DNA of 6,157 nt from JBPRGH01 sp051418055. Its GTDB lineage: Bacteria; Bacteroidota; Bacteroidia; Cytophagales; Cyclobacteriaceae. The notes beneath the pieces were generated by a model. That model was given only the letters and a program-made list of their open reading frames with translations. It ran no database searches and was not told the origin of the DNA. This document shows positions 1-4,919 of the stretch, piece after piece. Every line of letters starts with the position of its first letter. Within the stretch, counting starts at the first letter, position 1. The DNA lies in contig JBPRGH010000089.1 of NCBI GenBank assembly GCA_051418055.1, positions 1 through 6,157 on the forward strand, read 5' to 3'. Position numbers and translations under genes: made by a program.

Positions 1-141
1 TAACGCTAGGTGTATACTCAGTAGGGTCATCGAAGTGAGTCACTGTCCCCCGTAGCAAAATAGCTAAAACCACTGAAAGAACCTAACCCACCAAACCCCT
101 ATTGAGTATACACACTGTTGGCAGCAGTTTTTGTTGTTCGA
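1..141. repeat. Left copy of a 141-bp terminal direct repeat (contig closure)
   Basis: Bases 1-141 are identical, base for base, to 6017-6157. The copy holds all of repeat R1 plus 22 bases of the downstream cassette C1. An exact end-to-end overlap of 141 bases is what a circular path leaves in an assembly made with a k-mer of that size, so the molecule is probably a circle of 6,016 bp. A perfect tandem 6-kb repeat would look the same. Confidence 0.9.
2..119 (+). repeat. Cassette recombination-site-like repeat R1 (118 bp)
   Basis: Runs from AAC (2-4) to GTT (117-119). The inner inverted repeat pairs TGTATACTC (11-19) and the following bases to 26 with 96-113. The one fixed mismatch is G21 opposite T102. 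The central loop contains GAAGTGAGTCAC and TGTCCCCCG. AAC/GTT ends with an internal stem and a conserved loop resemble a long integron attC site such as the roughly 120-bp Vibrio repeats, but the loop is not one I recognise. Outer flanks do not pair across this repeat: they pair with the far ends of C7 and C1. The same copy is seen at 6018-6135. Confidence 0.88.
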
Positions 142-150
142 GTGCAGGAT

Positions 151-531
151 TTATTTTATGATGAACTTTTGAAATTTCTTATCAACTTTTGGACAGGTAT
201 TATCTTCTAGTTTATAGTTCCCTAATTGAAATACCACTATTTTATTTTCTATCTCTTCTATTTTTAAGTCAATCTCAAATGCTCTTAGGTCCACGTAGCT
301 CATTGAATGAAAAACTAAGGTTTGTATGTCATGATTGAACGGTAAAGAAAATTGTCCGCACGAATCAGTTACTGTTCCAATAGTTGTTCCTTTAATCATT
401 ACGTTACACCCGCTTATTGGATTACCTTTTTTATCCGTGGCAATTCCCGTCAAAAGTTCATTTTCCTGTCCATAAGATATAAAAGGTGTTAGGACTAGGA
501 CGAAAGCTGTTATATAATTTTGGATCATCAT
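151..531 (-). CDS. Exported CarboxypepD_reg-like domain protein (126 aa)
   Basis: Starts MMIQNYITAFVLVLTPFISYGQ, a signal peptide with likely cleavage near residues 20-22. It then forms one CarboxypepD_reg-like beta-sandwich (about residues 27-88): LTGIATDKKGNPISGCNVMI, KGTTIGTVTDSCGQFSLPF and LVFHSMSYVDL match the family pattern of G-x-V-x-D-x-x-G-x-P-L-x-G, V-x-I-K-G-T, G-T-x-T-D-x-x-G-x-F and I-x-F-S-x-x-G-Y. The domain is common at the N-terminus of Bacteroidota TonB-dependent outer-membrane transporters. Here it stands alone, followed by a 35-residue Lys-rich tail, so it is a free periplasmic or surface module and not a transporter. It overlaps the upstream lipoprotein gene by ATGA, so the two are probably translated together. 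Either of two tandem ATGs could be the start; the first is chosen for the overlap. The domain call is confident; its role is unknown. Confidence 0.85.
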   Translation of the reverse strand: MMIQNYITAFVLVLTPFISYGQENELLTGIATDKKGNPISGCNVMIKGTTIGTVTDSCGQFSLPFNHDIQTLVFHSMSYVDLRAFEIDLKIEEIENKIVVFQLGNYKLEDNTCPKVDKKFQKFIIK

Positions 532-899
532 TTTGACTCTAAATCATTCAAATACATACCTATCCCATAAGTTAAATCAAAGCCAAAATTGGTATCATCA
601 GAATTATAGTTTACTGTGCTGTTTTCTCGTGATATGGTTAAAAATCCTATTTGTTCTGAGTTATTATAGAAATTAATTATTACATCGGCCATAAATTTAC
701 TTTGATACTCAGGCTTGATATTTCTTAGAAGTATGTTTTTAAAATTCCCAATCTGTTCATCCGAAATTTGAATAGTGCGTTCTGATGAATTATAGATTAT
801 CTCAATTACTTCAGCTGAGTTAACGATTTTACGATATTGTTCTAGTTTATCGTTATTAGAACAGGAGATAAGTACTAAGCCGAGAAGAATATATCTCAT
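528..899 (-). CDS. Small lipoprotein of unknown function (123 aa)
   Basis: The start is placed at the ATG at 897-899, giving MRYILLGLVLISCSNNDKL: a short lipoprotein signal peptide with lipobox L-I-S-C and acylated Cys13, followed by Asn/Asp residues. The reading frame stays open to 1007, but those 36 extra codons are read from repeat R2 and have no signal-peptide logic. The mature part (about 110 residues) alternates beta-like and polar stretches (EVIEIIYNSSERTIQIS, FMADVIINFYNNSEQIGFLT). I do not recognise a family. It is the first gene of cassette C1, its TGA overlapping the ATG of the CarboxypepD_reg-like gene, and probably a cell-envelope protein acting with or beside it. The leader between start codon and cassette arm is about 10 bases, with no Shine-Dalgarno site. 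Confidence 0.8.
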   Translation of the reverse strand: MRYILLGLVLISCSNNDKLEQYRKIVNSAEVIEIIYNSSERTIQISDEQIGNFKNILLRNIKPEYQSKFMADVIINFYNNSEQIGFLTISRENSTVNYNSDDTNFGFDLTYGIGMYLNDLESK

Positions 900-917
900 A
901 TAGGTTAAATTGCTGCC

Positions 918-1037
918 AACGCCCAGGCTAAAAACAGTAGGCCCATCGAAGTGAGTCACTGTCCCCCGTAGCAAAGTAAATATAACCACTGACAGAACCA
1001 AACCCACTAAACGGCCTATTGATTTTTAGCTAATGTT
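918..1037 (+). repeat. Cassette recombination-site-like repeat R2 (120 bp)
   Basis: AAC at 918-920, GTT at 1035-1037. Inner stem GGCTAAAAACA...TAGGCC pairs with GGCCTA...TTTTTAGC (1013-1030), with one extra T bulged on the right and the fixed mismatch G937 opposite T1019. The loop is nearly identical to R1 (GAAGTGAGTCACTGTCCCCCGT), so R1 and R2 form a subfamily. It separates C1 from C2. Confidence 0.88.
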
Positions 1038-1842
1038 ATGTGCAGGGTTTTTTATTGCAGTTCATTTTCTTTATTTTCTTCTCACATCAGAAAATTTTAA
1101 AAAGATTATTAATTCAGTGTTATGTACTTTCAGGAATGATAAAATCTATATCTTATAATGTTAGCTTTAGGTCAAATCGTCCGTCTGTAACTATAATTGT
1201 ATCGCATCCATTTTTTACAGTTGTAAATTCAAAATCTCCGCTTACTATTCGATTATTAATATCCACTTTTGTTAGTACTAATTCACCTGAAATGGTCTGG
1301 TATCCCTCATAAATGCATTTGGTAGGACTAAGTTGTATAAACTCACAATAGTTATATGGGTAATCAACAAGGGAATAACTTTTCTCTTCTAGGACGTCTG
1401 GTTGTATAATAATATGTATCCCTTCCTCTCTATTGTGCTCCTCTATGCCTCCACCAATTTGTAGAGCATCTTGCTGATATATTGCCACAGTTTTATTGAA
1501 AGTTGGAACTATCCATGCTTTACCATTCACCAAACAACCAAAAGTACCATTGCCAGTAATAGTTTTAGGAGGAAGTTTTTCTAATTCTGATAATTGAATA
1601 TCATCATTTTTGCACTGGCTAAAATTTAAAAAGAGAATGAATAATATGCTAATAAATAATATTCTGTGCATTATCAAAACTAGATTTATTTGCATTTTTT
1701 GTCTTTAAAAAACCTTGCACATAACGCCAGGGCTATACACTGTAGGGGAGTTTCGAAGTGAATAACTGTCCCCCGAAATAAAAGTAGCTAAAAGAACTGA
1801 ACTAACCTACACCACTAAAGCCCCTATAGTGTATAGCTAATG
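1036..1842 (-). mobile_element. Cassette C2: TFGCLVNGKAW-type lipoprotein
   Basis: Terminal arms 1035-1053 and 1707-1725 are reverse complements at 18 of 19 positions, the exception being position 11. It carries one minus-strand gene whose start codon lies 12 bases from the arm. Confidence 0.65.
1153..1695 (-). CDS. Lipoprotein with LPP..TFGCLVNGKAW motif (DUF6252-like, 180 aa)
   Basis: N-terminus MQINLVLIMHRILFISILFILFLNFSQC is a lipoprotein signal with Cys28. The following KNDD resembles the Lys/acidic surface-export signal of Bacteroidota lipoproteins, although Gln at -1 is unusual. Residues 41-61 (LPP...TGNGTFGCLVNGKAW) are the hallmark of a widespread Bacteroidota lipoprotein family that I recall as DUF6252. 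The C-terminus (IVSGDFEFTTV...IIVTDGRFDLKL) also fits, so it looks full length. Four further cysteines (54, 117, 127, 164) could pair. Its function is unknown; it is presumably anchored at the outer membrane. The ATG at 1669-1671 (Met9) is an equally good start; 1695 was kept because an A-rich AAAGACAAAAA leader precedes it. It is the only gene of cassette C2. Confidence 0.82.
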   Translation of the reverse strand: MQINLVLIMHRILFISILFILFLNFSQCKNDDIQLSELEKLPPKTITGNGTFGCLVNGKAWIVPTFNKTVAIYQQDALQIGGGIEEHNREEGIHIIIQPDVLEEKSYSLVDYPYNYCEFIQLSPTKCIYEGYQTISGELVLTKVDINNRIVSGDFEFTTVKNGCDTIIVTDGRFDLKLTL

Positions 1843-1844
1843 TT
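1723..1844 (+). repeat. Cassette recombination-site-like repeat R3 (122 bp)
   Basis: AAC at 1723-1725, GTT at 1842-1844. Inner stem GGCTATACACTGTAGGGG (1731-1748) pairs with CCCCTATAGTGTATAGCT (1821-1838), with fixed mismatch G1742 opposite T1827. The core TGTCCCCCG is present. It is close to R7 through stem and loop, so R3 and R7 form a second subfamily. It separates C2 from C3. Confidence 0.88.
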
Positions 1845-1929
1845 AGGTGCTCTCAGCTTTTTTCGCAAATCTCTATTTAATTGGATAATTCTATAAATTA
1901 GTTCGCCAGTTGTTATGGGCAAATCCTCC

Positions 1930-2292
1930 TTACCCAAATTTATCCACTGTATACCCAAAGAAAATTATTGAGCCAATGAAAAAGATCGGCATAAGCAGAA
2001 TATAAATAATTGGAAATCTCATGCGGTATATTTCTCTATCACCCTTCACATAGACTCTGTTTAAGAAGTAATAAATTCCATAAAAAATTATTATCATTCC
2101 GATAGCCAAAATAACTGGGGTAAATACAGAAGTAACCTTCCCAAACAATTGATAAACAATTACATTAAAAAGTCCTGAAAGAATAAAAGAAAGTGAAGGT
2201 GTGAGTATAAAAAGAGCTCCAATCCGTCCCCCTTTAATTGCATTTCGAAAGGGTGAGAAGCATATATTAAATAAAAAATCAAGGATTATCAT
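1930..2292 (-). CDS. Small three-helix membrane protein, unknown function (120 aa)
   Basis: Three hydrophobic segments are visible: about residues 25-48 (GALFILTPSLSFILSGLF), 55-77 (SVFTPVILAIGMIIIFYGIYYF) and 93-114 (FPIIYILLMPIFFIGSIIFF). Basic loops RNAIKGGR (about 16-23) and NRVYVKGDREIYRMR (about 78-92) set the topology. No family was recognised. The start is fixed by an in-frame stop just upstream and a GGAAG stretch 4 bases before ATG, one of the few Shine-Dalgarno-like sites in the window. The ATG overlaps by ATGA the stop of a 27-codon ORF (2289-2372), so coupling to a short upstream ORF is possible. Sole clear gene of cassette C3. Confidence 0.75.
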   Translation of the reverse strand: MIILDFLFNICFSPFRNAIKGGRIGALFILTPSLSFILSGLFNVIVYQLFGKVTSVFTPVILAIGMIIIFYGIYYFLNRVYVKGDREIYRMRFPIIYILLMPIFFIGSIIFFGYTVDKFG

Positions 2293-2372
2293 ATTCTTCC
2301 ATTAATAAACTTGTTACCCATGATTTTTATAATACCATCCATTTTAGTTACTTGCGCAATTCCAAATTCCAT
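2289..2372 (-). CDS. Possible 27-aa ORF coupled to the membrane protein gene
   Basis: Reads MEFGIAQVTKMDGIIKIMGN then KFINGRI and stops at a TGA overlapping the next ATG (ATGA). The overlap is the only argument for it. Composition looks protein-like, but it is short and has no recognised family. It may be the tail of a decayed gene whose earlier part is read in another frame at 2348-2503. Confidence 0.25.
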   Translation of the reverse strand: MEFGIAQVTKMDGIIKIMGNKFINGRI

Positions 2373-2503
2373 ACCACAACAGCAACTTTTGCTACCCAGC
2401 CGACGGGAAGTTTAAATGATCCCAAAGCAGTATGTGTTCTCATATAAAAGGCAGTTAAAAAAACATCATTAAAAGCAGGATCTTTATAAAAAGCTGATTG
2501 CAC
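2348..2503 (-). pseudogene. Short open frame, possible remnant upstream of membrane protein gene (51 codons)
   Basis: An open frame from a GTG inside the cassette arm gives QSAFYKDPAFNDVFLTAFYM, RTHTALGSFKLPVGWVAKVA and VVVWNLELRK, then stops. An internal ATG at 2441-2443 would give 31 residues. It overlaps the 27-codon ORF in another frame. One frameshift joining them would make a roughly 70-residue protein ending in an ATGA overlap with the membrane protein gene. No family recognised; a chance frame is quite possible. Confidence 0.2.
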
Positions 2504-2505
2504 CT

Positions 2506-2628
2506 AACGCCAGGGCTATAAAATGTAGGGCACTACAGCGTGAATAGTTGTCCCCCGTAGTAAAAGTAGCTACAAAGAACTGAATGAACCAATACCACTG
2601 CCTGCCCTATATTTTTATAGCTACTGTT
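2506..2628 (+). repeat. Cassette recombination-site-like repeat R4 (123 bp)
   Basis: AAC at 2506-2508, GTT at 2626-2628. Inner stem GGCTATAAAATGTAGGGCA pairs with TGCCCTATATTTTTATAGC (2603-2621), with one extra T on the right and fixed mismatch G2525 opposite T2610. The loop has the variant CAGCGTGAATAG before the invariant TGTCCCCCG. It is closest to R5 in stem and loop. It separates C3 from C4. Confidence 0.88.
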
Positions 2629-2645
2629 GTGCTCTGTGCCCGCCT

Positions 2646-2996
2646 TTAGTAGGATCTTTGTCTTATTGCACCCTCACTTATTACAGTCAAGCTGTTGTTG
2701 AATTCGAAATTTCGGTTAATTAGATCAAGCAGAATTTTTCCTGGATCATCTGGTTCGAAGTTATAGATTCTAAAGTAGATTACTCCACCTTGTGGTTTGT
2801 ACCCCAATTTGTAAATGAGTTCGCCGTAATCGCTGTCATGGGTGATAATTGTTCGCTGTTCATTAATAGCAATTTTCATTACTTCTTCGTCAGAAATACC
2901 ATGATTTTCTTCTGCTATTGATAGTACGGCTATTTGGTTATTCCTCAAAACTTCAATACTTGGAGCAGGAAAATTTTCATTGGCAAGAAATTTCAT
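2646..2996 (-). CDS. DUF5615 PIN-like toxin of a toxin-antitoxin pair (116 aa)
   Basis: MKFLANENFPAPSIEVLRNN, ISDEEVMKIA and RTIITHDSDYGELIYKLG are the landmarks of the DUF5615 PIN-like family, probable Mg-dependent ribonucleases related to VapC. Candidate acidic residues are Glu7, Asp36, Glu37, Asp54 and Asp56. Where many relatives have Asp in the first motif (DEN) this one has Asn6, a variant I believe is tolerated in this subgroup. Length is normal. It lies one base downstream of a DUF433 gene, the standard partner and order (antitoxin first), so it is read as a cytoplasmic toxin neutralised by that protein. RNase activity is inferred from the fold and has not been shown for this family as a whole. 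Together the two genes fill cassette C4. Confidence 0.88.
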   Translation of the reverse strand: MKFLANENFPAPSIEVLRNNQIAVLSIAEENHGISDEEVMKIAINEQRTIITHDSDYGELIYKLGYKPQGGVIYFRIYNFEPDDPGKILLDLINRNFEFNNSLTVISEGAIRQRSY

Positions 2997-2997
2997 T

Positions 2998-3237
2998 TTA
3001 TGCAGACTTGTTTCTTAGTTCTACGATAAGTCCATCTTTAACGCAATCGTTTATATAAGCGAAAACAGCTTGAATGTCTTCTTTTTTTAAGTGGGGGTAA
3101 GATTGGAGTATTTTTTCTTCATTCCAACCGTCAGCTAGACGTTCCAGAATAAATTCCACAGATATACGTGTTCCTTTGATTACGGGTTTGCCGAGAAGCA
3201 CGTTCTTATCTGATACTATTCTTTCATTCCAGTTCAT
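2998..3237 (-). CDS. DUF433 antitoxin (79 aa)
   Basis: MNWNERIVSDKNVLLGKPVI followed by KGTRISVEFILERLADGWNE and EKILQSYPHLKKEDIQAVFA is a textbook DUF433 sequence: a small helix-turn-helix protein (HTH about residues 26-62) found with DUF5615 PIN-like toxins. It should bind both the toxin and the operon's promoter. The ATG at 3235-3237 is used because family members begin MNW-x-x-R-I; a TTG two codons upstream is open but unneeded. The stop is one base from the toxin ATG, so the pair is one operon. The leader to the cassette arm is 36 bases and A+T-rich. An operator is expected there, but I could not identify one. Confidence 0.9.
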   Translation of the reverse strand: MNWNERIVSDKNVLLGKPVIKGTRISVEFILERLADGWNEEKILQSYPHLKKEDIQAVFAYINDCVKDGLIVELRNKSA

Positions 3238-3290
3238 ATTCAAAAATACGTAAATAAATGCATAAATGTTCTCAGGCGGGCATGGAGCAC

Positions 3291-3410
3291 AACGCCAGGG
3301 CTATAAAATGTAGGGCAATCGAAGTGAATAATTGTCCCCCGTAGTAAAAGTAGCTACAAGAACCAAAATAACCTAACCCACTGCCCGCCCTATATTTTAT
3401 AGCTATTGTT
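3291..3410 (+). repeat. Cassette recombination-site-like repeat R5 (120 bp)
   Basis: AAC at 3291-3293, GTT at 3408-3410. Inner stem GGCTATAAAATGTAGGGC (3299-3316) pairs with GCCCTATATTTTATAGCT (3387-3404), with fixed mismatch G3310 opposite T3393. The loop includes GAAGTGAATAATTGTCCCCC and a GTAGCTAC palindrome shared with R4. It separates C4 from C5. Confidence 0.88.
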
Positions 3411-4333
3411 GGCAACCGTATTTTTCGTTGTCAGTGAACGTCAATTCCAGCGAAATAAAGTTCCGAGATAACGGTATCACTATATTTTGTGCCTTTATAA
3501 ACATCTAAAATCTCAAATTTTAAATTCCACGGTTCTTTTATTTTACCTGGATCATTGCCTATAGGAGAGAATTTAAATGTTTGTTCCGCTCGAACATCTT
3601 TTAAGTATAGAATTGCAAAAGGTTGGTCATTATAATATACTTTTAATTTTTTCACTCTTGAATTTGATTTCCAAGCATTTTCTGATTTTACGTATCCATT
3701 TGCAATGATTATATCTGTAATTCTTGGGCTTTCTGAAGCGAATTCATATACCAGAAATTCTCCAATTCCGTATCCTTCTGATCCCTCTACCCATGCATAT
3801 TTATAATTCAAATCATGAGCATTTTTTGGGTGGTAATTATTATTTCCTTGTGAATTTAGGTAGCTGGATGCTGTCACCTTACTTGGTCCACCGCCACAAT
3901 ACCAACTACATGCATCACCAACTGAATCCCAAATGCTGGATTTTACCTCATTACAGTATTTTAAAATTTCTAGTTCTTCCTTGGTAGCTTCATCTAAATC
4001 GCGGCCATCAGTTCTAATCTTCGTATAAATTTTACTACATTCCTCAAAAGCTTCATTAGTATTATATTTAGCAGCAAATTCATCTGTGAAATCAAATTCA
4101 ACACCTATTCTTATAGGTTCATATTCTTTTATTTGTTGAGAATACACATCTATAGATACTATTAAGAAAATTAAAAGTAAGTTTTTCATTATGTTATTTT
4201 GTAAATATGGTTGCCAACGCTAAGTGTATAAATCGGTGTGGATTAAAACCTGCGACCTTGTCCCCCGATATAAAAGAACAAGATACCACTGAACGCTCGG
4301 AACCACAACACCCACACTGATTTATACACCATG
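3409..4333 (-). mobile_element. Cassette C5: exported NADase-type glycan-binding protein
   Basis: Terminal arms 3408-3423 and 4203-4218 match at 15 of 16 positions, the exception being position 11. A single gene fills the cassette: its stop is 7 bases from one arm and its start 13 bases from the other. Confidence 0.65.
3431..4189 (-). CDS. Exported protein with NADase-type glycan-binding domain (252 aa)
   Basis: Signal peptide MKNLLLIFLIVSIDVYSQQ, cleavage near residues 17-19, so secreted or periplasmic. Residues about 100-252 match the NADase-type glycan-binding (discoidin-like jelly-roll) domain: ASSYLNSQGNNNYHPKNAHD, AWVEGSEGYGIGE, IIIANGYVKS, NSRVKKLKVYYND, ILYLKDVR, then LKFEILDVYKGTKYSDTVIS and ELYFAGIDVH at the very end. 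The domain was named from a bacterial NAD-glycohydrolase translocation module; free-standing copies are common in Bacteroidota and are taken to bind carbohydrate. Residues 20-99 are helical, with cysteines at 51, 79, 94 and 98 (DACSWYCGGG) likely to form disulphides; this part I do not recognise. No catalytic domain is visible. Only gene of cassette C5; its start codon is 13 bases from the cassette arm. Confidence 0.85.
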   Translation of the reverse strand: MKNLLLIFLIVSIDVYSQQIKEYEPIRIGVEFDFTDEFAAKYNTNEAFEECSKIYTKIRTDGRDLDEATKEELEILKYCNEVKSSIWDSVGDACSWYCGGGPSKVTASSYLNSQGNNNYHPKNAHDLNYKYAWVEGSEGYGIGEFLVYEFASESPRITDIIIANGYVKSENAWKSNSRVKKLKVYYNDQPFAILYLKDVRAEQTFKFSPIGNDPGKIKEPWNLKFEILDVYKGTKYSDTVISELYFAGIDVH

Positions 4334-4335
4334 TT
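4216..4335 (+). repeat. Cassette recombination-site-like repeat R6 (120 bp, divergent loop)
   Basis: AAC at 4216-4218, GTT at 4333-4335. Inner stem GTGTATAAATCGGTGTGG (4224-4241) pairs with CACACTGATTTATACAC (4313-4329), with fixed mismatch G4235 opposite T4318. It is the most divergent copy: the GAAGTGA box is missing and most loop bases differ, yet TGTCCCCCG and a following AAAAGAA remain and the stem has changed on both arms together. It separates C5 from C6. Confidence 0.85.
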
Positions 4336-4365
4336 ATATGCTGTTCCTTTTGTTCGTCCGCACGA

Positions 4366-4449
4366 AATGTCAACGGAGTGAATCAGAATCCCACGGGATA
4401 CAGAAGTTCATTACTACTTCAGTTCCAGTTCTCCGTTGCTAAATGACAT
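4366..4449. repeat. Imperfect inverted repeat in non-coding cassette C6
   Basis: ATGTCAACGGAG (4367-4378) pairs with CTCCGTTG (4431-4438) and then ACAT (4446-4449) after a 7-base bulge. The enclosed stretch AGTGAATCAGAATCCCACGG faintly recalls the repeat loop (AAGTGAATAATTGTCCCCCG). A small hairpin TTCGT-CCGC-ACGAA (4353-4366) precedes it. This may be an old repeat copy or part of a structured RNA. Confidence 0.45.
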
Positions 4450-4490
4450 CGAAGTGAAAAACTGTCGCCCGTGATGAAAATACCACAGTG
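4446..4490 (+). repeat. Decayed copy of the repeat core inside C6
   Basis: ACATCGAAGTGAAAAACTGT followed by CGCCCGTGATGAAAATACCAC follows the R1 loop (TCATCGAAGTGAGTCACTGT, CCCCCGTAGCAAAATA...ACCAC) closely, with TGTCCCCCG changed to TGTCGCCCG. It lacks AAC/GTT ends and an inner stem, so it should be inactive. It shows that C6 contains degraded array material. Confidence 0.6.
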
Positions 4491-4570
4491 GCACTTCCGT
4501 TACAGTTGTCCGGTAATAAATTTCCACAAGTGATGCAGAGTCAGCCGTACTGAAAAAGGATCTGTGCCAC
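4488..4570. repeat. Inverted repeat GTGGCAC / GTGCCAC in C6
   Basis: GTGGCAC (4488-4494) is the exact reverse complement of GTGCCAC (4564-4570), 69 bases apart. It directly follows the decayed repeat core. A third pair, ATTATTC (4578-4584) and GAATAAT (4597-4603), follows. Seven-base pairs can arise by chance, so only the clustering is notable. Confidence 0.35.
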
Positions 4571-4664
4571 ATCAGTTATTATTCTTCGCTAAATGTGAAT
4601 AATTAGTAAAATCTCATTCTTTAACGAAGATGTTAATATAAATAAGTCAGCCTGAATAGCATAT

Positions 4665-4786
4665 AACGCCAAGGCTATACACTGTAGGGGAGTTTCGAAG
4701 TGAATAATTGTCCCCCGATATAAAAGTAGCTAAAAGAACCAAACTAACCTACACAACTGCACCCCCTATAGTGTATAGCTACTGTT
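4665..4786 (+). repeat. Cassette recombination-site-like repeat R7 (122 bp)
   Basis: AAC at 4665-4667, GTT at 4784-4786. Inner stem GGCTATACACTGTAGGGG (4673-4690) pairs with CCCCTATAGTGTATAGCT (4763-4780), with fixed mismatch G4684 opposite T4769. Nearly identical to R3. It separates the non-coding cassette C6 from C7. Confidence 0.88.
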
Positions 4787-4919
4787 AGGAGCTGGCCCGG
4801 CATTTCTCAGATTTTGAATTTTTAGAAATACATAATTATTAGTGCAAATTATAATTATTGGTTCTATATTATTTCGCTAGCATATTACATTAAGTTAATA
4901 TTTATTAATTTTATTAAAT
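4787..4919 (+). promoter_or_regulatory. A+T-rich leader of cassette C7, likely promoter region
   Basis: About 115 bases between the cassette arm and the ATG at 4920, almost all A and T after 4805. No clean Bacteroidota TTG / TAnnTTTG pair at the usual 19-21-base spacing could be fixed. It is called regulatory by position only, because the genes here oppose the rest of the array and cannot share its transcript. Confidence 0.3.

Larger units (their letters stand above)
118..1035 (-). mobile_element. Cassette C1: lipoprotein + CarboxypepD_reg-like protein
   Basis: Delimited by analogy with integrons, from TT of one GTT to G of the next. Its arms pair end to end: GTTGGCAGCAGTTT (117-130) against AAATTGCTGCCAAC (907-920), 13 of 14 positions, with the mismatch at position 11. 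It carries two minus-strand genes with an ATGA overlap. Only about 10 bases separate the first start codon from the arm, so there is little room for a private promoter. Confidence 0.65.
1843..2626 (-). mobile_element. Cassette C3: small membrane protein
   Basis: Terminal arms 1842-1862 and 2488-2508 match as inverted repeats at 19 of 21 positions, with mismatches at positions 10 and 11. One clear minus-strand gene sits towards the left. About 200 bases on its upstream side hold only short ORFs. Confidence 0.65.
2627..3408 (-). mobile_element. Cassette C4: DUF433/DUF5615 toxin-antitoxin pair
   Basis: Terminal arms 2626-2645 and 3274-3293 match at 18 of 20 positions, with mismatches at 10 and 11. 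The cassette is filled by a two-gene toxin-antitoxin operon. Such pairs are common in large integron arrays, where they are thought to stop loss of the array. Confidence 0.7.
4334..4784. mobile_element. Cassette C6: non-coding, built of nested inverted repeats
   Basis: Terminal arms 4333-4346 and 4654-4667 match at 13 of 14 positions, the exception again being position 11, so it is bounded like the coding cassettes. No ORF of convincing length was seen in the roughly 320 bases between repeats. The interior contains several inverted repeats and a decayed repeat core (listed separately). It may carry a structured RNA, an origin, or be the fused remains of older repeats. Confidence 0.6.

Noticed and set aside
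900..1007. 36-codon upstream extension of the C1 lipoprotein gene
   Set aside because: These codons are read out of repeat R2. Starting at 899 gives a proper lipoprotein signal with Cys13, so the extension is chance openness of the repeat.
1040..1312. Plus-strand open frame of 90 codons
   Set aside because: It begins at the edge of repeat R2 and then runs antisense through the C-terminal part of a clear lipoprotein gene (1153-1695). No signal peptide logic or family resemblance; a shadow frame.
3238..3243. TTG start for the DUF433 antitoxin
   Set aside because: The ATG at 3235-3237 gives the family-typical MNW start and needs no rare start codon.
3241..3248. TATTTTTG on the minus strand, matching the Bacteroidota -7 box TAnnTTTG
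   Set aside because: It ends 3 bases before the antitoxin ATG and has no TTG at the expected -33 distance, so transcription would begin at or inside the coding region. Likely a chance A+T-rich match.
3724..3987. Plus-strand open frame of 87 codons
   Set aside because: Lies wholly antisense inside the NADase-type glycan-binding protein gene, which has a recognised domain. A shadow frame.
2..4786. CRISPR array
   Set aside because: Repeats are 118-123 bp with an inner stem, and spacers are 330-1230 bp and mostly coding. No cas genes are present.
2..4786. Repeat hairpins as Rho-independent terminators
   Set aside because: The stems are A+T-rich, enclose loops of 60 or more bases and are not followed by a T-run. 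The long C2 arms with T-runs pair across the whole cassette and not locally.
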